Source: Hyalella azteca
Lineage: Eukaryota; Arthropoda; Malacostraca; Amphipoda; Hyalellidae
Assembly (NCBI RefSeq): GCF_000764305.2
Contig: NW_025934840.1
Span: 310,001 to 374,000 of the forward strand
Length of the DNA stretch: 64,000 nt
Reading direction: 5' to 3'
In this document: piece after piece, positions 22,801-33,880 of the stretch
Position numbering within the stretch: position 1 is the stretch's first letter
How the letters are laid out: each line of letters starts with the position of its first letter
Notes under the pieces: model-generated
What the model was told of the DNA's origin: nothing
The model's database searches: none
Seen by the model: only the letters and a program-made list of their open reading frames with translations
Program-made: the position numbers and the translations under genes

Positions 22801-23944
22801 CTTGTAAGCAATGAGTGCATTTGCTATAAGCGGCACGGTTATTCCTGATAGTGAGAGTCTGGATGATCTTTCAGATAGTGTAATGACCATGTGATGTATA
22901 GCGAAAGAAACACGGTTAAATGTACATCGTTTTATTTCATGCTGTAGGAGTGATACGCTGAACTTCGCTCAAAAAAGCGTTTTATGTACTAGCTTACAGC
23001 AGCCAATTGTGTTAGTTTGATGATATGAGCTGAGTTGGATTAAGAAATATTGTTCAGTGTGACATTGTGTTAGAAAATAATTTAAAAGGTACTTTAAACC
23101 ATTACAAATAACACGTATTCACGAATTTAGCAACATGAATATAAAATTTCAACGTACAGTAGCTTATTTCAAACCCTGATGCAAATATCAGTACTAGTAA
23201 ATGCAATTTACACTGCACTGAGGAAACTATTTTCAGTGACACGAAGGAAAAGTTAAAAGCCATTTTTATTAGCATGGATGATATCAAATAGGACGTTAGT
23301 CTTTTATTGCCTACATGACATTGCCGTGGCAGTTAGGGCACCGCAATATCGGCCGTGTTCTGAGCCAGGCAGTTAGGCGCGATCAGTTCGCCCTAAGCCT
23401 GTAATAACGTTGTACCAGCAGAGGCGTTAGAAATAACACTGTACCATAAGAGCCGTTAGAAAAACCGTTACGAAGGCCACATGAGTATTGGTGCCCGAAG
23501 CTTCGATGCGGTCATAATGGAAGCGCAATGGCAGCGGCCACACGTGACGTGACTGCTTCACAAACCGAATCAAAGTCCCGCCCAAATATCTAAGGAATCG
23601 GCCAAGATTTTCTTTTGTTGTTACGTGATTGCATTCCGAGCCGCGGCTCAGTATAAAAACCACTGCAAAACTTTTTGAAGAATTCGAAGCCACCGAAGAC
23701 TGTGTTCATGTTCATGCCTCGACGCGCTGCATCTAAACATCAAGAGAAAAAGTATAAGTCAACAGCGTAACTAAGTCATAATATTTGTGTTTTCTGGAAT
23801 TTTAGACAAGGAAATACGGGAGAAGTGCTACTCAATACATTTCTTGAGAGAGATATACGTACTGAAGAAATATATATACACCGTAGTTGTACAGCAACAT
23901 TTTATTCAATTTATTTAAAGAAATTATTCGTCGCACACTACTTG
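22801..23944. other. unassigned, with a TATA-like site
   Basis: No exon is supported. A plus-strand TATA-like sequence, CAGTATAAAAACC, lies at about 23650-23662 in a locally GC-richer context. It could be a core promoter or part of an LTR, but nothing downstream confirms either. Confidence 0.3.
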
Positions 23945-24170
23945 AAGAACCTACTTTAGTGCTAAGTTATAGGAATAGCAGTATTAATGTAAATCATTTA
24001 TCAATTTTTGCATTTTAATGGCGGAATAATAAAAAATAGGCTTAGGACCTTACGTTAAAAGAATCCACTTTACAGCTAAGTTATAAGAATAGCAGCATTA
24101 ATATAAATCATATATACATTTTTGTATTTTAATGGCGGAAAGAATAAAAATTAAGCTTAGGACGTTACAT
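23945..24170. repeat. tandem duplication (~110 bp)
   Basis: Two copies share GCTAAGTTATARGAATAGCA, TTTTGTATTTTAATGGCGGA and TTAGGACNTTACRTTAA. Confidence 0.8.
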
Positions 24171-24411
24171 TAACTCGGGACTTGACTTATCTGCGAGCAA
24201 AGCTGGTCCAGTGGATGGTAGACCCAATAAAAGAGGGTCGAGTCTCGTTACTTGTGATCTGATCAGGACAAGGACGAGAGCAGACTCCTTATGAGGTGTC
24301 GCCCACAATCGAGTTAGGACCAATCACACCAATGCAACAATTGCATCAAACTCGTCCTGCCGCTTGTGTCGTCTCTGCCCCGTACCGGCCGATGCAGACC
24401 GGAAACCAACT

Positions 24412-24765
24412 CCTACCCTAGCAAAATTTAGAATCGCCCCAGCTTCTGGTAACCCAAATCGGAAGCTGCCGACTGTTAAATTCTCGCTGGGAAGAACTCT
24501 TAAGAACTCCTACCCTAGGAAAATTTAGTCGCCCCAGCTTCTGGTAATCCAAATCAGAAGCTGCCGCGTCTGTAAATTTTCACTGGGAAGAACTCCTACC
24601 CTAACAAAATTTAGAGTCGCCCCAGCTTCTGGTAATCCAAATCAGAAGCTGCGGCGACTGTAAATTTTCACTGGGAAGAACTCCTACCCTAACAAAATTT
24701 AGAGTCGCCCCAGCTTCTGGTAATCCAAATCAGAAGCTGCCGCGTCTGTAAATTTTCACTGGGAT
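24412..24765. repeat. family C hairpin array, four units
   Basis: Four units of the 77-bp hairpin repeat joined by AAGAACTCCTAC. The first two have small deletions (the second lacks AGAG of TTTAGAGTCG). The array ends in TTTTCACTGGG at 24765. Confidence 0.9.
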
Positions 24766-25339
24766 TAAGGGGAGGCAAATCAAAATGCATGGCGGCCGAC
24801 CGATGGCCGTTGAACGCCTCTTTAAATCGATCAGCATACAAGCTATGGTAATTTTTGCGAATATTCTCCTCTATAAGTCTTTGATTAGTACTTTATCTCC
24901 TTGATTAGTCCCCAACAACGCATTACGAACGAACCTTAATTCCTAGTAACCGATGCACACGCCCTAACTAACATTAATGAGTAATGACGAACTATCGAGG
25001 ATGATAACATGACACGGAGGCAATATAGAGTTAGCCTGAAAGTGAGAGCAATCGAGATATAATGGTAATGCTATGTAAATAATTATGTTGTTTAGACGTG
25101 GTATTTTGATATAAATACGAGCCGTGCTATGTTCATCGTGAGTTCTATTATTTGGCTGTATGGAACAAATAATTGACAATAACATAGAAGGAAGATATAC
25201 TCATATGGAAATAACGTGTATCTAGAATATGCAGTATGGCAAATTAGATGTCAAACATTTGACAAACATTAGATGTCAGATATCAAAAGATGTCTATAAC
25301 CATATTATTGAACAAACCTACAGAATGTTACTTTAACTT
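24766..25339. other. unassigned sequence
   Basis: No feature supported. Confidence 0.5.
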
Positions 25340-25530
25340 TCGTTGGTTCAATGCTGCCCTCTCCCTCCACGCCACTCACTTCCCACTCTACTCCCTCTCC
25401 GAACTACCACCTTTACTTCAACTTTCGTTGGTTCAATGCTGCCCTCTCCCTTTACGCCACTCACTTCCCACTCTTCTCCCTCTCCGCCCTCCACGCCACT
25501 CATTTCCCTCTCTTCTCCCTCTCCGAACTA
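25340..25530. repeat. pyrimidine-rich tandem repeat
   Basis: Two and a half units of about 85 bp around CTTTCGTTGGTTCAATGCTG and CCCTCTCCCTCCACGCCACT, with a further CTCTTCTCCCTCTCCG half-repeat. All three plus-strand frames stay open because TA-containing stops are rare in the unit. Confidence 0.8.
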
Positions 25531-26394
25531 CCCACCCTTTTCCTATCACCTGGGACGCTTATCGGCTGCGTTGACTGTTTGGAAGGAGGATCGACTTGCA
25601 ATTTGTTTCAGGATTTGCAGGATCCCACGTCCGCGTTAAAAGTTCTTTTATATGTGAACTTTACCTCCTGTCGAACACTTCCATCGTCTGCCACACGCGC
25701 CTTTAAAGCGACAGTTACTGAGCACCGATTCATTGGGACAACACATAACCTACCTGCATGAACTATTTTGAATATTGGAATAGAAATTCAAGTCATTCAT
25801 GTTTTTAATCCTTATTTCGTCTCCAAATTAACTTGTACTGAATGATTTGCACATCAGCCCGCGAGTCTCTAAAGACCTTTAAAGCGACATTTACTGAGCA
25901 TCAATTCATTGGCAAAACATCCTACCAGCATGCACTACTTTGAATAGAAATTAAAGTTATTCATATTTTTTTATTCTCATTACGTCTTCAAATTGAACTT
26001 TTACTGAACAACTTGCACATAAGTCAGAGAGTCTCTAACATGACACGAAATGAATAAATGGAATAAATGGCTGGTATCGTTTCACGGATACATTCAATAA
26101 AACCTAAATGTTCAAAAAATATTTGCAAATCACAAGCCTATTTAAACCCGATTATTTACATTCATTCTAAATTCTAACAGTTCTTAAGAGATTATTCCAG
26201 GGGATTAAATTTTTGCTGTGGTCATGTCCAGCTTGCAATTCATGTCAATTAATACAATAAAGGAAGACAGGCGCATGGCTGCCAGAGTACGAGACGGCCA
26301 CCAGTCCTGAAATATCGACGGGATAAGGCATAAACCCGACGGCTTGCCAGGCTTGGCCGCAGCTTCCCTGAATTATGGAGCAGAACCGCCATGA
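25531..26394. other. unassigned sequence
   Basis: A diverged duplication joins 25690-25860 and 25875-26030 (shared CTTTAAAGCGACAKTTACTG and GTACTGAATGA-like phrases). No gene seen. Confidence 0.45.
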
Positions 26395-26655
26395 TGCCTT
26401 TAGTCCTGATGCCTGTAGTGCTGTGATGCCTTTAGTACTGCGATGCCTGTAGTGCCATGGTGCCTTTAGTGCTGCAGTGCCTGTAGTGCCATGATGCCTT
26501 TAGTCCTGATGCCTGTAGTGCCGTGATGCCTTTAGTCCTGATGCCTGTAGTGCCGTGATGCCTGTAGTGCCGTGATGCCTGTAGTGCCGCGATGCCTGTA
26601 GTGCCGTGATGCCTGTAGTGCCGCGATGCCTGTAGTGCCGTGATGCCTGTAGTGC
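26395..26655. repeat. 15-17-bp minisatellite
   Basis: About 16 units of GATGCCTGTAGTGCCGT, alternating with GATGCCTTTAGTCCT. A minus-strand frame over the array reads a repeated H-Y-R-H-H-G-T-T-G-I pattern. I treat it as non-coding. Confidence 0.9.
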
Positions 26656-26754
26656 CATGATGAAGGGGCAAGTTCATGCAACGCATCAATTTCTAACCTG
26701 CGTAGGTTACTGGATGTTGAATCCAGTAGGTTATCGTGGCTTCTATAGAGATAA

Positions 26755-26837
26755 ATATAACTCGGTACTCACTGCAGTGAGTGACAGAGAGCGCATTTTC
26801 TCGTCGATTAAAATTTGAGGTCACGGACGGACGGACG

Positions 26838-26869
<32 letters not shown>

Positions 26870-26929
26870 GACGGACGGACATGGCGAGCACAATAGTGCA
26901 TTTTTTCCATAAATGAGAAAATGCGCTAA
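26755..26929 (+). mobile_element. family B Helentron-like element
   Basis: ATATAACTCGGTACTCACTG start, GAGCGCATTTTCTCGTCGAT, a long uniform GGAC and AGAC run (26825-26880), and GAGAAAATGCGCTAA end. Confidence 0.85.
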
Positions 26930-27081
26930 TAATCCAAAGCTGCATCAACAATCCATTCAATATTTGATGAATGATTGTTTTAGGTGGCAGTTGCATAGGG
27001 CGGAATCAGGTGAACGTTCCTCTGGAGGTTCACGTCCTGATGCTTTCTAAGTGCCTTCGGGCGACAAATCGTGATAAAAAA

Positions 27082-27232
27082 ATATAACTCAGTACTCACT
27101 GCAGTGAGTGACAGAGAGCGCATTTTCTCGTCGACGAAAAGTGAAGTCACCGACGGACAGACGGACAGACAGACGGACGGACATGACGAGCACAATAGCG
27201 CCTTTTTCTTTATAAATGAGAAATGCGCTAAA
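27082..27232 (+). mobile_element. family B Helentron-like element
   Basis: B copy 150 bp after the previous one, same orientation, with an intact ACTCACTGCAGTGAGT palindrome and the end GAGAAATGCGCTAA. Confidence 0.85.
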
Positions 27233-27657
27233 AAGAATATAAAAATTTTAATTGTGTCATGGGTTGTTCTTTTACGTATGTTCATGAAAATTGGCATTGT
27301 TAGATCATGTTTTTCACCCCATTAAACTAATTTTTTTGCTGATGTCATAGTAAGATTATCGTTATAGATATAAAAACTCGTATCTCGTTAGGTGTTATAA
27401 TGGTGTTATAACTCGTTATAACACCATAACTCGTAGATACGTGTAACCCGTCATAATATATTGGGAATATCATTGCGGTGGAATTTAGGACAGTAATTTA
27501 TGAATGAGTACACTTGTAAAATGAACACTGCGTTGTATTAGCAACCTTTATTCTACTCGATATATTACAGGTTTCTCGCTCAGTAAACTGCTCGCCTTTT
27601 ATCAGTGGGCCCACTTTAAAACATCAATAAACCAAGCAGCATCTGAAAGACAAATCA
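27233..27657. other. unassigned sequence
   Basis: Contains a small inverted repeat around TAACTCGTTATAACACCATA at about 27400-27435. No gene seen. Confidence 0.45.
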
Positions 27658-27772
27658 AGCAAAAAAAAAAATAAAAAATAAAGACAAAAAGAGACAAAAA
27701 GAAAGAAGACAGAAAGAAAGACAAAAAGAGACAAAAAGAAAGAAGACAGAAAGAAAGACAAAAAGAGACAAA
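27658..27772. repeat. purine-rich tandem repeat
   Basis: AGACAAAAAGAGACAAAAAG followed by AAAGAAGACAGAAAGAAAG, repeated two to three times. The strand is almost pure purine. Confidence 0.85.
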
Positions 27773-28431
27773 TCAAGCGACTTGCGATAGCTGAGGCCCT
27801 CATCATTAGGTATATAAGGATAGGACTCCAGCCATCAACCTTCAAACTACTGGATTTGTCAGAGTCTTTAGACTGTTTTCGGGGAGATTTGTGCTGTTTT
27901 AATTCTTGTTCATCTTGACATTTTCGTGATTTTGTAATTATTTCTAAACAAGTTATAATTTATGAGTAGTATCCTATTTAACTGATTTTTTCGATTCCCA
28001 TTTCATCACTCAGTGCGTCTTGTAACTTGATAATGAATGATTGATACATTCGAAACGTTAACGAATTAAAAATGCCCATCGATATCCTGGTTTTCGATTT
28101 ACCAGTGCAAACTAAAAATATTGTTCGATATACCGAAAAAGACGAATAAGAAATATATCAATAAAACTAATTCTCTGGTCTTCAATGAAATCCGCATAAA
28201 GGAACAAATTCTGCCAACCCATAATAACAACGGGTATCATGGATAGAGATTGAAAATCTCAGTTTGATTTACTATAGAATAGGCGAAATTACACTGAAAT
28301 TTAAGCAGCCAATAAACTGAGATACGCGTATCACAGTTACAACATAGCTGCAGTGGTTAAATAGCGCTATTTGCAGTTTTCAAAATGCCCTCGAACGGAA
28401 AAAAATGATTGACACCGCTGATATAACCAAG
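27773..28431. other. unassigned sequence
   Basis: No feature supported. Confidence 0.5.
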
Positions 28432-28700
28432 TCTTTAAATAAAGCAGAACTAGTCATACTCGCCTAGAAAAATAAAGCTGAACCAGTCGTATTCTCCTAG
28501 AAAAATAAAGCAGAACCAGTCGTATTCTTCTGGAAAAATAAAGCAGAACCAGTCCTACTCTCCTAGAAAAATAAAGCAGAACCAGTCGTATTCTCTTAGG
28601 AAAATAAAGCAGAACCAGTCCTAGTCTCCTAGAAAAATAAAGCAGAACCAGTCGTATTCTCTTAGGAAAATAAAGCAGAACCAGACGTATTATCCTATCT
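28432..28700. repeat. ~33-bp minisatellite
   Basis: Eight units of AAATAAAGCAGAACCAGTCG followed by TATTCTCCTAGAA, with TATTC/TACTC/TAGTC variants. Confidence 0.9.
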
Positions 28701-29109
28701 CGCTAAAATAAAATGAAATCGTTTTAAACGTGAGATCTTCTTTACGAGAAATTTGAGCTCGAGGAGCTTCGCTGCATTTTAATGAGGTGCGAACTGAGCG
28801 TAGAAAACGGAGGCCTGCGGTGGAAGTCGTGTAAGTAAATTAGGCGAGCGGAGGATGTTTAATGGAAGAATATGTTGAAATATCACAAACCTGCATTGAA
28901 ATCAGCTAATGATGTCGGTTGAAATCAGCACGAGATGATGATTTGTCAATGGAATTAACATGACATCGAAGTTTTAATTTGTACAAAATTGTGAGAAAAT
29001 AAAATAAGGGTGAGATGGAAAGTACCCACGGAGTTGATGTTGAGACTCAAGTTGCATTAATGAAGTAAGCTTCAATCGAGAGTTATATGAAGTTCAGCGT
29101 AATTTTGCG
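28701..29109. other. unassigned sequence
   Basis: A GTGTAAGTAAATT sequence at about 28828 looks like a donor site, but no exon could be defined. Confidence 0.4.
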
Positions 29110-29250
29110 TTGAATAATTGGTGTGAGGTGGAAGAAGCGTCAACGGAGGCGGCGTGAGGTGGAAGAAGCGTCACCAGAGGCGACGTGAGGTGGAAGAAGC
29201 TTTAACAGAGTCAGCGTGAGGTGGAAGAAGCGTCACCAGAGTCACCACGT
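29110..29250. repeat. 31-bp minisatellite (short array)
   Basis: About four units of GTGAGGTGGAAGAAGCGTCA followed by CCAGAGTCAGC. The same unit forms the 780-bp array at 33103-33880. This short array directly abuts a LINE reverse-transcriptase fragment. Confidence 0.9.
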
Positions 29251-29440
29251 CCACACCAGCTCCCTCCTCCAGCTGGGCCACCAGACGGTGATGGTGCTCC
29301 AGTAACTGCGACAAACAGGAACGATTACGCCGGAAGCCATGTTGTCCGTTATTGTACAGGTCAGCCTCTTCCATATACCGGACAAGCCTCCTGACCACTA
29401 CCTTCTCAAAAACCTTGATCAACCACTACCTTCTCAAAAA
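29251..29440 (-). pseudogene. LINE reverse transcriptase fragment
   Basis: The minus strand reads IKVFEKVVVRRLVRYMEE, then QHGFRRNRSCLSQLLEHHHR and QLEEGAGVDVV. These are the N-terminal RT motifs of CR1/Jockey-type LINEs. The frame ends just where the catalytic YxDFxxAFD motif should follow; there the 31-bp minisatellite begins. A 24-bp stretch (CAAGGTTTTTGAGAAGGTAG plus TGGT) is duplicated at 29400-29450. The element is a dead remnant. Confidence 0.75.
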
Positions 29441-29454
29441 CCTTGCCTATCAAG

Positions 29455-29590
29455 CCTGGAATTATCCTTATTGTTGCACGTCTTTGAACATTCTCTATTA
29501 AATTTTTGTCCTTTTAAAATCTCGGTGACTACACAACGTTTCCAAACTCTAGATTCGGGCGCACGACAGCAACATACAACTGCTTCATCG
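29455..29590 (-). pseudogene. LINE C-terminal fragment (out of order)
   Basis: The minus strand reads LYVAVVRPNLEFGNVV, a stop in place of the expected W, then SPRF and, after another stop, IENVQRRATIRIIPGL. This motif normally lies downstream of the RT core. Here it is upstream, on the same strand, of the RT fragment at 29251-29440. Two copies have joined, or one has been rearranged. Stop codons are present. Confidence 0.7.
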
Positions 29591-29837
29591 CTCCTGCATC
29601 TAGGAACTCGTAAGAACGCACTATATATCGCTGCATCACTATATATAATTGGGGGTCAAAAGAACCGAAACCTTTCGAAATATATTGAGTCTAGAAACTT
29701 AAACAGATGAGAAACTTGAACAGTAACTTAAGCTTGATCTACCCGTGGTCTGCTTAAACATGTTCAACGATCTTATCTACTGTCATTTCTGGTGAAAAAT
29801 AAAGATCGCTTTAGGTTATGCAGGTTCAACGCTTGCA
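29591..29837. other. unassigned sequence
   Basis: No feature supported. Confidence 0.5.
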
Positions 29838-30420
29838 TCTCAGAAAATGTTCAATCCAGAGAGTGCGGAGTGATGAAATAAGGTGTATCAATCGCTTATT
29901 CAATCTAAATTACAACTCTACACTCGGCAATAGCATTTAGCACTTGCCAATATTGCTAACAACGAAATGACCGCGTTCGTTTTATCGGTTCCAACGTTTA
30001 TATTTCGAAAAAAAAATATTCAACCCAGAGAGTGCGGAGTGATGAAATAAGGTGTATCAATCACTTAATAAATATAAATCACTCTTTCGCACTTGAAAAT
30101 AACACTTGGCACTCGCTAATAGAGTTTACAGCTGCAATAACCGCTAACGCGTTGAACCTTTTAAACCGTTCGCGGTCGCTTTGCTTTAAACATTATTGGA
30201 GAGTGCTTTATGCTGTTGCCGAGTACGGAATGGTAATTAACATTGAGTAAGTGAATAATTAATCCTATTTTACCACTTTGTGCTCTCTGGGGTGAATATT
30301 TTCTAAGATATAAGCGTTGAACCTGTCACACCGTACCCGGTTATTGCTGCTCTAAGCACTATTAGCGAGTGCAAAGTTATATTGACGAGTGCTGAGTGGT
30401 GAATTACATTTAAAAGTGTT
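29838..30420. repeat. direct and inverted repeat cluster
   Basis: A block of about 165 bp (GAGAGTGCGGAGTGATGAAA, AAGGTGTATCAATC, GCACTCGGCAATAGC) occurs directly at about 29838 and 30008. A diverged inverted copy lies at about 30190-30335 (CCGAGTACGGAATGGTAATT and GAATATTTTCTAAGATATAA), so the right part can fold back on the left. Confidence 0.7.
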
Positions 30421-31260
30421 TGATTCACCTTGCTTCAACTCTACGCACTATCTGTTTTAGATGCTTTTGTAGTCATATGATTTGAACCGTCAAAACAAGA
30501 TGAGACTATAAGTTTAATATTGTGAAAATATGTATATTCTCGTTCTGAGCATATTTTATTTACCAATTTTAATTTTTTTTTGTATAACGCAGCGAGAAGA
30601 TATGCGTAGTTTTGATGCTTAATTTTTCAACACAGGATAATCAAAACTGTTTCTCAACTCCTCGCTAAATTCGCGGAATTCGTTCAGCTGCGGCATTACA
30701 TTGATCATTCATTCGCCACTTCAGCGACTTCAGCGTCTCCAGTTATTAAATTACTCCAGCGACACTATCGAGTGTCCTCTGCACCTTAATCGGGCAGTTT
30801 ATTGTTATTTCTTCAGCTCGCGCCTACCCGAGTATTGGTGCTTTGATCAGGAAAGGTATGTCACTCGCTTATATTATATCTTGTCAATCAATCCAGCTGT
30901 TAGGTAGGTAATTATTCTTATTCTACAAAGTAGTAATCGTGGCGTATGGTTCAAACGAACTTCGAGGGCACGTTGCGTGTAAGTTTAGGAGCAAGCAAAT
31001 AATTGATACACACGAGAAATGATGAAAATTACGAAGCATTTGATTCGTGGGCTCTACGAAATAGTTCCTTCTTCTTCTTGTTACTTCCTATAGGAGCACT
31101 GCGGGAACTGGACCATTTAGCCCTTTCATAGAACAGGATTTAGTTTTAGTCGATGCGCTGAGGTTGATGTTTTCAACCTAAAACTCTCACGTAGAAAAAA
31201 AGACATGGCACTTGTACCCGCCAGCCAAAATAGCTCCATCTTAAGCGTCGATAATAAATT
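30421..31260. other. unassigned sequence
   Basis: No exon supported. Confidence 0.5.
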
Positions 31261-31637
31261 CATTGCACCTGCAACGAAGAAGCCGATGTTAGGGTACTCA
31301 CACAGTGAAAGCAGGTTGCCAGCGTGCAGTGGTTACCTGCTCAGGCTGGCACCTGAAACCATAGAATACAGAAGCCTATTCGTACAGGTTTTCACTGTGA
31401 ACACTTACATTATTATCCTATGTTCATTCTTGTGGCAGGTTGAAACCATAGCATACAGAAGCCTATTCGTACAGGTTTTCACTGTGAACACTTACATTAT
31501 TATCCTATGTTCATTCTTGTGGCAGGTTGGAGCAGGTTGCCCGAGCGGGCAAACCTGCTTTCACTGTGTGCGTACCCTTACTGAAGCCGACAGACTGTTC
31601 CAGGTTCAGCCGGCGGCGACCCAGAACGCTCAGTCGC
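31261..31637 (+). CDS. possible exon split by a MITE
   Basis: If the family E MITE (31292-31577) and one TTA duplication are ignored, the flanks join into an open plus-strand segment. It reads ACC TGC AAC GAA GAA GCC before the insertion and GAAGCCGACAGACTGTTCCA after it, giving residues such as CNEEADVTEADRLFQVQ. A consensus-like donor, CCCACG/GTAAAT, follows at 31637. GC content is raised relative to the flanks. I do not recognise the protein, and no good acceptor is visible on the left (a stop lies six codons upstream of the segment). The current sequence is also open through the MITE in the same frame, so coding status is uncertain. Confidence 0.25.
31292..31577 (+). mobile_element. family E Harbinger-like MITE with internal duplication
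   Basis: The termini GGGTACTCACACAGTGAAAG and CTTTCACTGTGTGCGTACCC are inverted repeats of about 26 bp. TTA flanks both sides (31289-31291, 31578-31580), as expected for PIF/Harbinger 3-bp duplications. An 87-bp internal segment from GAAACCATAGAATACAGAAG to TTCTTGTGGCAGGTT is present twice in tandem. A single-copy version is at 53338. Confidence 0.8.
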
Positions 31638-31640
31638 CCA

Positions 31641-33010
31641 CGGTAAATAGACGTGTAGATGGAACGACGAGGTATACGCTGAATTATTAGTACTTATATA
31701 AGTTAGATAGTGCTTCGCAGCCATAGTTAATTAAAGAATTCTCTGGGTTAGATTCGCTTACCCAATGAATGTTTTAACAGTGGCTTAGTAGCTGTTTTAA
31801 CTATGAATGTTTGAAATTATAGCGAGTTGACTTACCGTTTACGAGTACATAGCATAGCAATGGATACCGTGTTGAATGATGAACTAACCATGTTCAAAGC
31901 GAATTCTCAGTAAGCGGCAATATAAGCAGCATTGAAAACTGAGTTCAAAGCTAAATAATTAGAGATCGTGAGTATGGAATAGATGCATAAAACATATGTT
32001 TTCAGATTCCTGCATGACGCATCCAAAACACGAGCCCACTTCTAGCCAAGATTTGACAATAAAGATGGATGCAAGATTTGGAATTACACGTTATTCGAAT
32101 CTATTGTATAGAAGCTGTATATACCGCGATTACCTATTATTATTAGGATAAGCAGCTATGACTGTAATGCAGAATTTCCCGCAGTTGTAGTAAATTTATC
32201 TATATAGGATTGATGTGGCTTAATATATTGGATTAAAGTGTGGCTACGTGAACAAGCATATCTCTCAGTCCGAGAATGCTGACGATACTCTGAGCCATAC
32301 GTTTCTATAATACAACTGTATTGATGTGAGCGCATGACTGTTTGAAGTTTCTTACAGATTACCATAACTATTTCTAGATTTAATAAATAGAAACTTGCAA
32401 TGTAGTCCAGAAATTGATTAGCTTCTTACTTCAGTCACTTGCCATGGGTCACAGCGGCTCCACAAGTGTTGCATGCCTCATTGTTTGGAAACTAGTGCTT
32501 TACGCTATATTCATACAAAGCGAAGTTTCCGGTCATACTGAAATAATAGTATGTAATGGGAGTAATTCAGTAAATCCTGCTCGAAACCTAGTAATTCATT
32601 GATTACGTTCTCGAAAGCAGAAATGGCGGAAGTGGGAAATTAGACTTTAAACACAGTCATTAAAGCAGAGTTACTGGGAGCCTGGTTCATGGGCTTATTA
32701 CTTTTTCGGTACAAAATCACAGCGGATTTAATCACCGTTGGATATTTATAGTCAATGTTCAATACAATCGTCTGCACTGTAAGGGAACATTTGGATTCGA
32801 ATTTTAATCATGGTCTTATGTGATCGTAACGAAACTGAGAGCTACTGCATAATTAAAATTAATTCACACAAGTTTTATTTTATGATTTTCGTGCTTGGCC
32901 GATGATTTCATGTTATACAAAAATATAACCACAGAAATAGAAGAGACTCGTCTTTCTTAATCACGCTCTCATAGTATTAGGTTAAAAGCAAATTTTTTTG
33001 CTTCTCTACC
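31641..33010. other. unassigned sequence
   Basis: No gene supported. It ends against a truncated family C unit. Confidence 0.5.
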
Positions 33011-33064
33011 CAGTGAAAATTTACAGACGCGGCAGCTTCTGATTTGGACTACCAGAAGCTGGGG
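33011..33064. repeat. truncated family C unit
   Basis: Reads CCAGTGAAAATTTACAGACG through CCAGAAGCTGGGG, then stops in mid-unit where the sequencing adapter begins. The missing half (GCGACTCTAAATTTTGTTAG) does not reappear beyond the adapter. Confidence 0.9.
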
Positions 33065-33102
33065 CTGTCTCTTATACACATCTAGATGTGTATAAGAGAC
33101 AG
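33065..33102. other. Nextera mate-pair junction adapter (artefact)
   Basis: A 38-bp perfect palindrome made of CTGTCTCTTATACACATCT joined to AGATGTGTATAAGAGACAG. This is two inverted copies of the 19-bp Tn5 mosaic end, exactly the circularisation junction of Nextera mate-pair libraries. It is synthetic, so the flanks (a truncated repeat C unit on the left, a minisatellite on the right) were joined by an unremoved adapter and may lie kilobases apart in the genome. Confidence 0.97.
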
Positions 33103-33880
33103 GAAGAAGCGTCACCAGAGTCAGCGTGAGGAGGAAGAAGCGTCACCAAAGTCAGCGTGAGGTGAAAGAAGCGTCACCAGTCAGCGTGAGGTGGAAGAAG
33201 CGTCAAATGAGGCGGCGTGAGGTGGAAGAAGCGTCAACGGAGGCGGCGTGAGGTGGAAGAAGCGTCACCAGAGTCAGCGCGAGGAGGAAGAAGCGTCACC
33301 AGAGTCAGCGTGAGGTGAAAGAAGCGTCACCAGTCAGCGTGAGGTGGAAGGAGCGTCACCAGAGTCAGCGTGAGGTGGAAGAAGCTTTAACAGAGTCATC
33401 GTGAGGTGGATGAAGCGTCAACGGTTGCGGGATGAGGAGGAAGAAGCGTCATCAGAGTCAGCGTGAGGTGGAAGAAGCGTCACCAGAGTCAGCGTGAGGT
33501 GGATGAAACTTCAACGCAAGCAGCGTGAGGTGGATGAAGCTTTAACAGAGTCAGCGTGAGGAGGAAGAAGCGTCAACGGAGGCGGCGTGAGGTGGAAGAA
33601 GCGTCACCAGAGTCAGCGTGAGGTGGAAGAAGCGTCACCAGAGTCAGCGTGAGGTGAAAGAAGCTTTAACAGAGTCATCGTGAGGTGGATGAAGCGTCAC
33701 CAGTCAGCGTGAGGTGGAAGAAGCGTCACCAGAGTCAGCGTGAGGTGAAAGAAGCGTCTCCAGAGTCAGCGTGAGGTGGAAGAAGCGTCACTAGAGTCAG
33801 CGTGAAGTGGAAGAAGAGTCACCAGAATCAGCGTGAGGTGGAAGAAGCGTCTCCAGAGTCAGCGTGAGGTGGAAGCCTCG
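33103..33880. repeat. 31-bp minisatellite (long array)
   Basis: About 25 units of GTGAGGTGGAAGAAGCGTCA followed by CCAGAGTCAGC. Variants include CAACGGAGGCGGC, CTTTAACAGAGTC and GGATGAAGC. Higher-order mixing of the variants indicates repeated unequal exchange. The left edge is the adapter, so the true array boundary is unknown. Confidence 0.95.

Noticed and set aside
23650..23662. TATA box of an LTR or promoter (CAGTATAAAAACC)
   Set aside because: No paired LTR, primer-binding site or downstream exon could be found.
24196..24262. Possible tRNA-derived SINE head (TGGTCCAGTGG and GGTCGAGTCTC about 30 bp apart, plus strand)
   Set aside because: The boxes are approximate, no cloverleaf arms pair convincingly, and no tail shared with other SINEs follows.
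25290..25761. Ser/Pro/Leu-rich proteins in three overlapping plus-strand frames
   Set aside because: A pyrimidine-rich tandem repeat with few stop-forming words explains all three.
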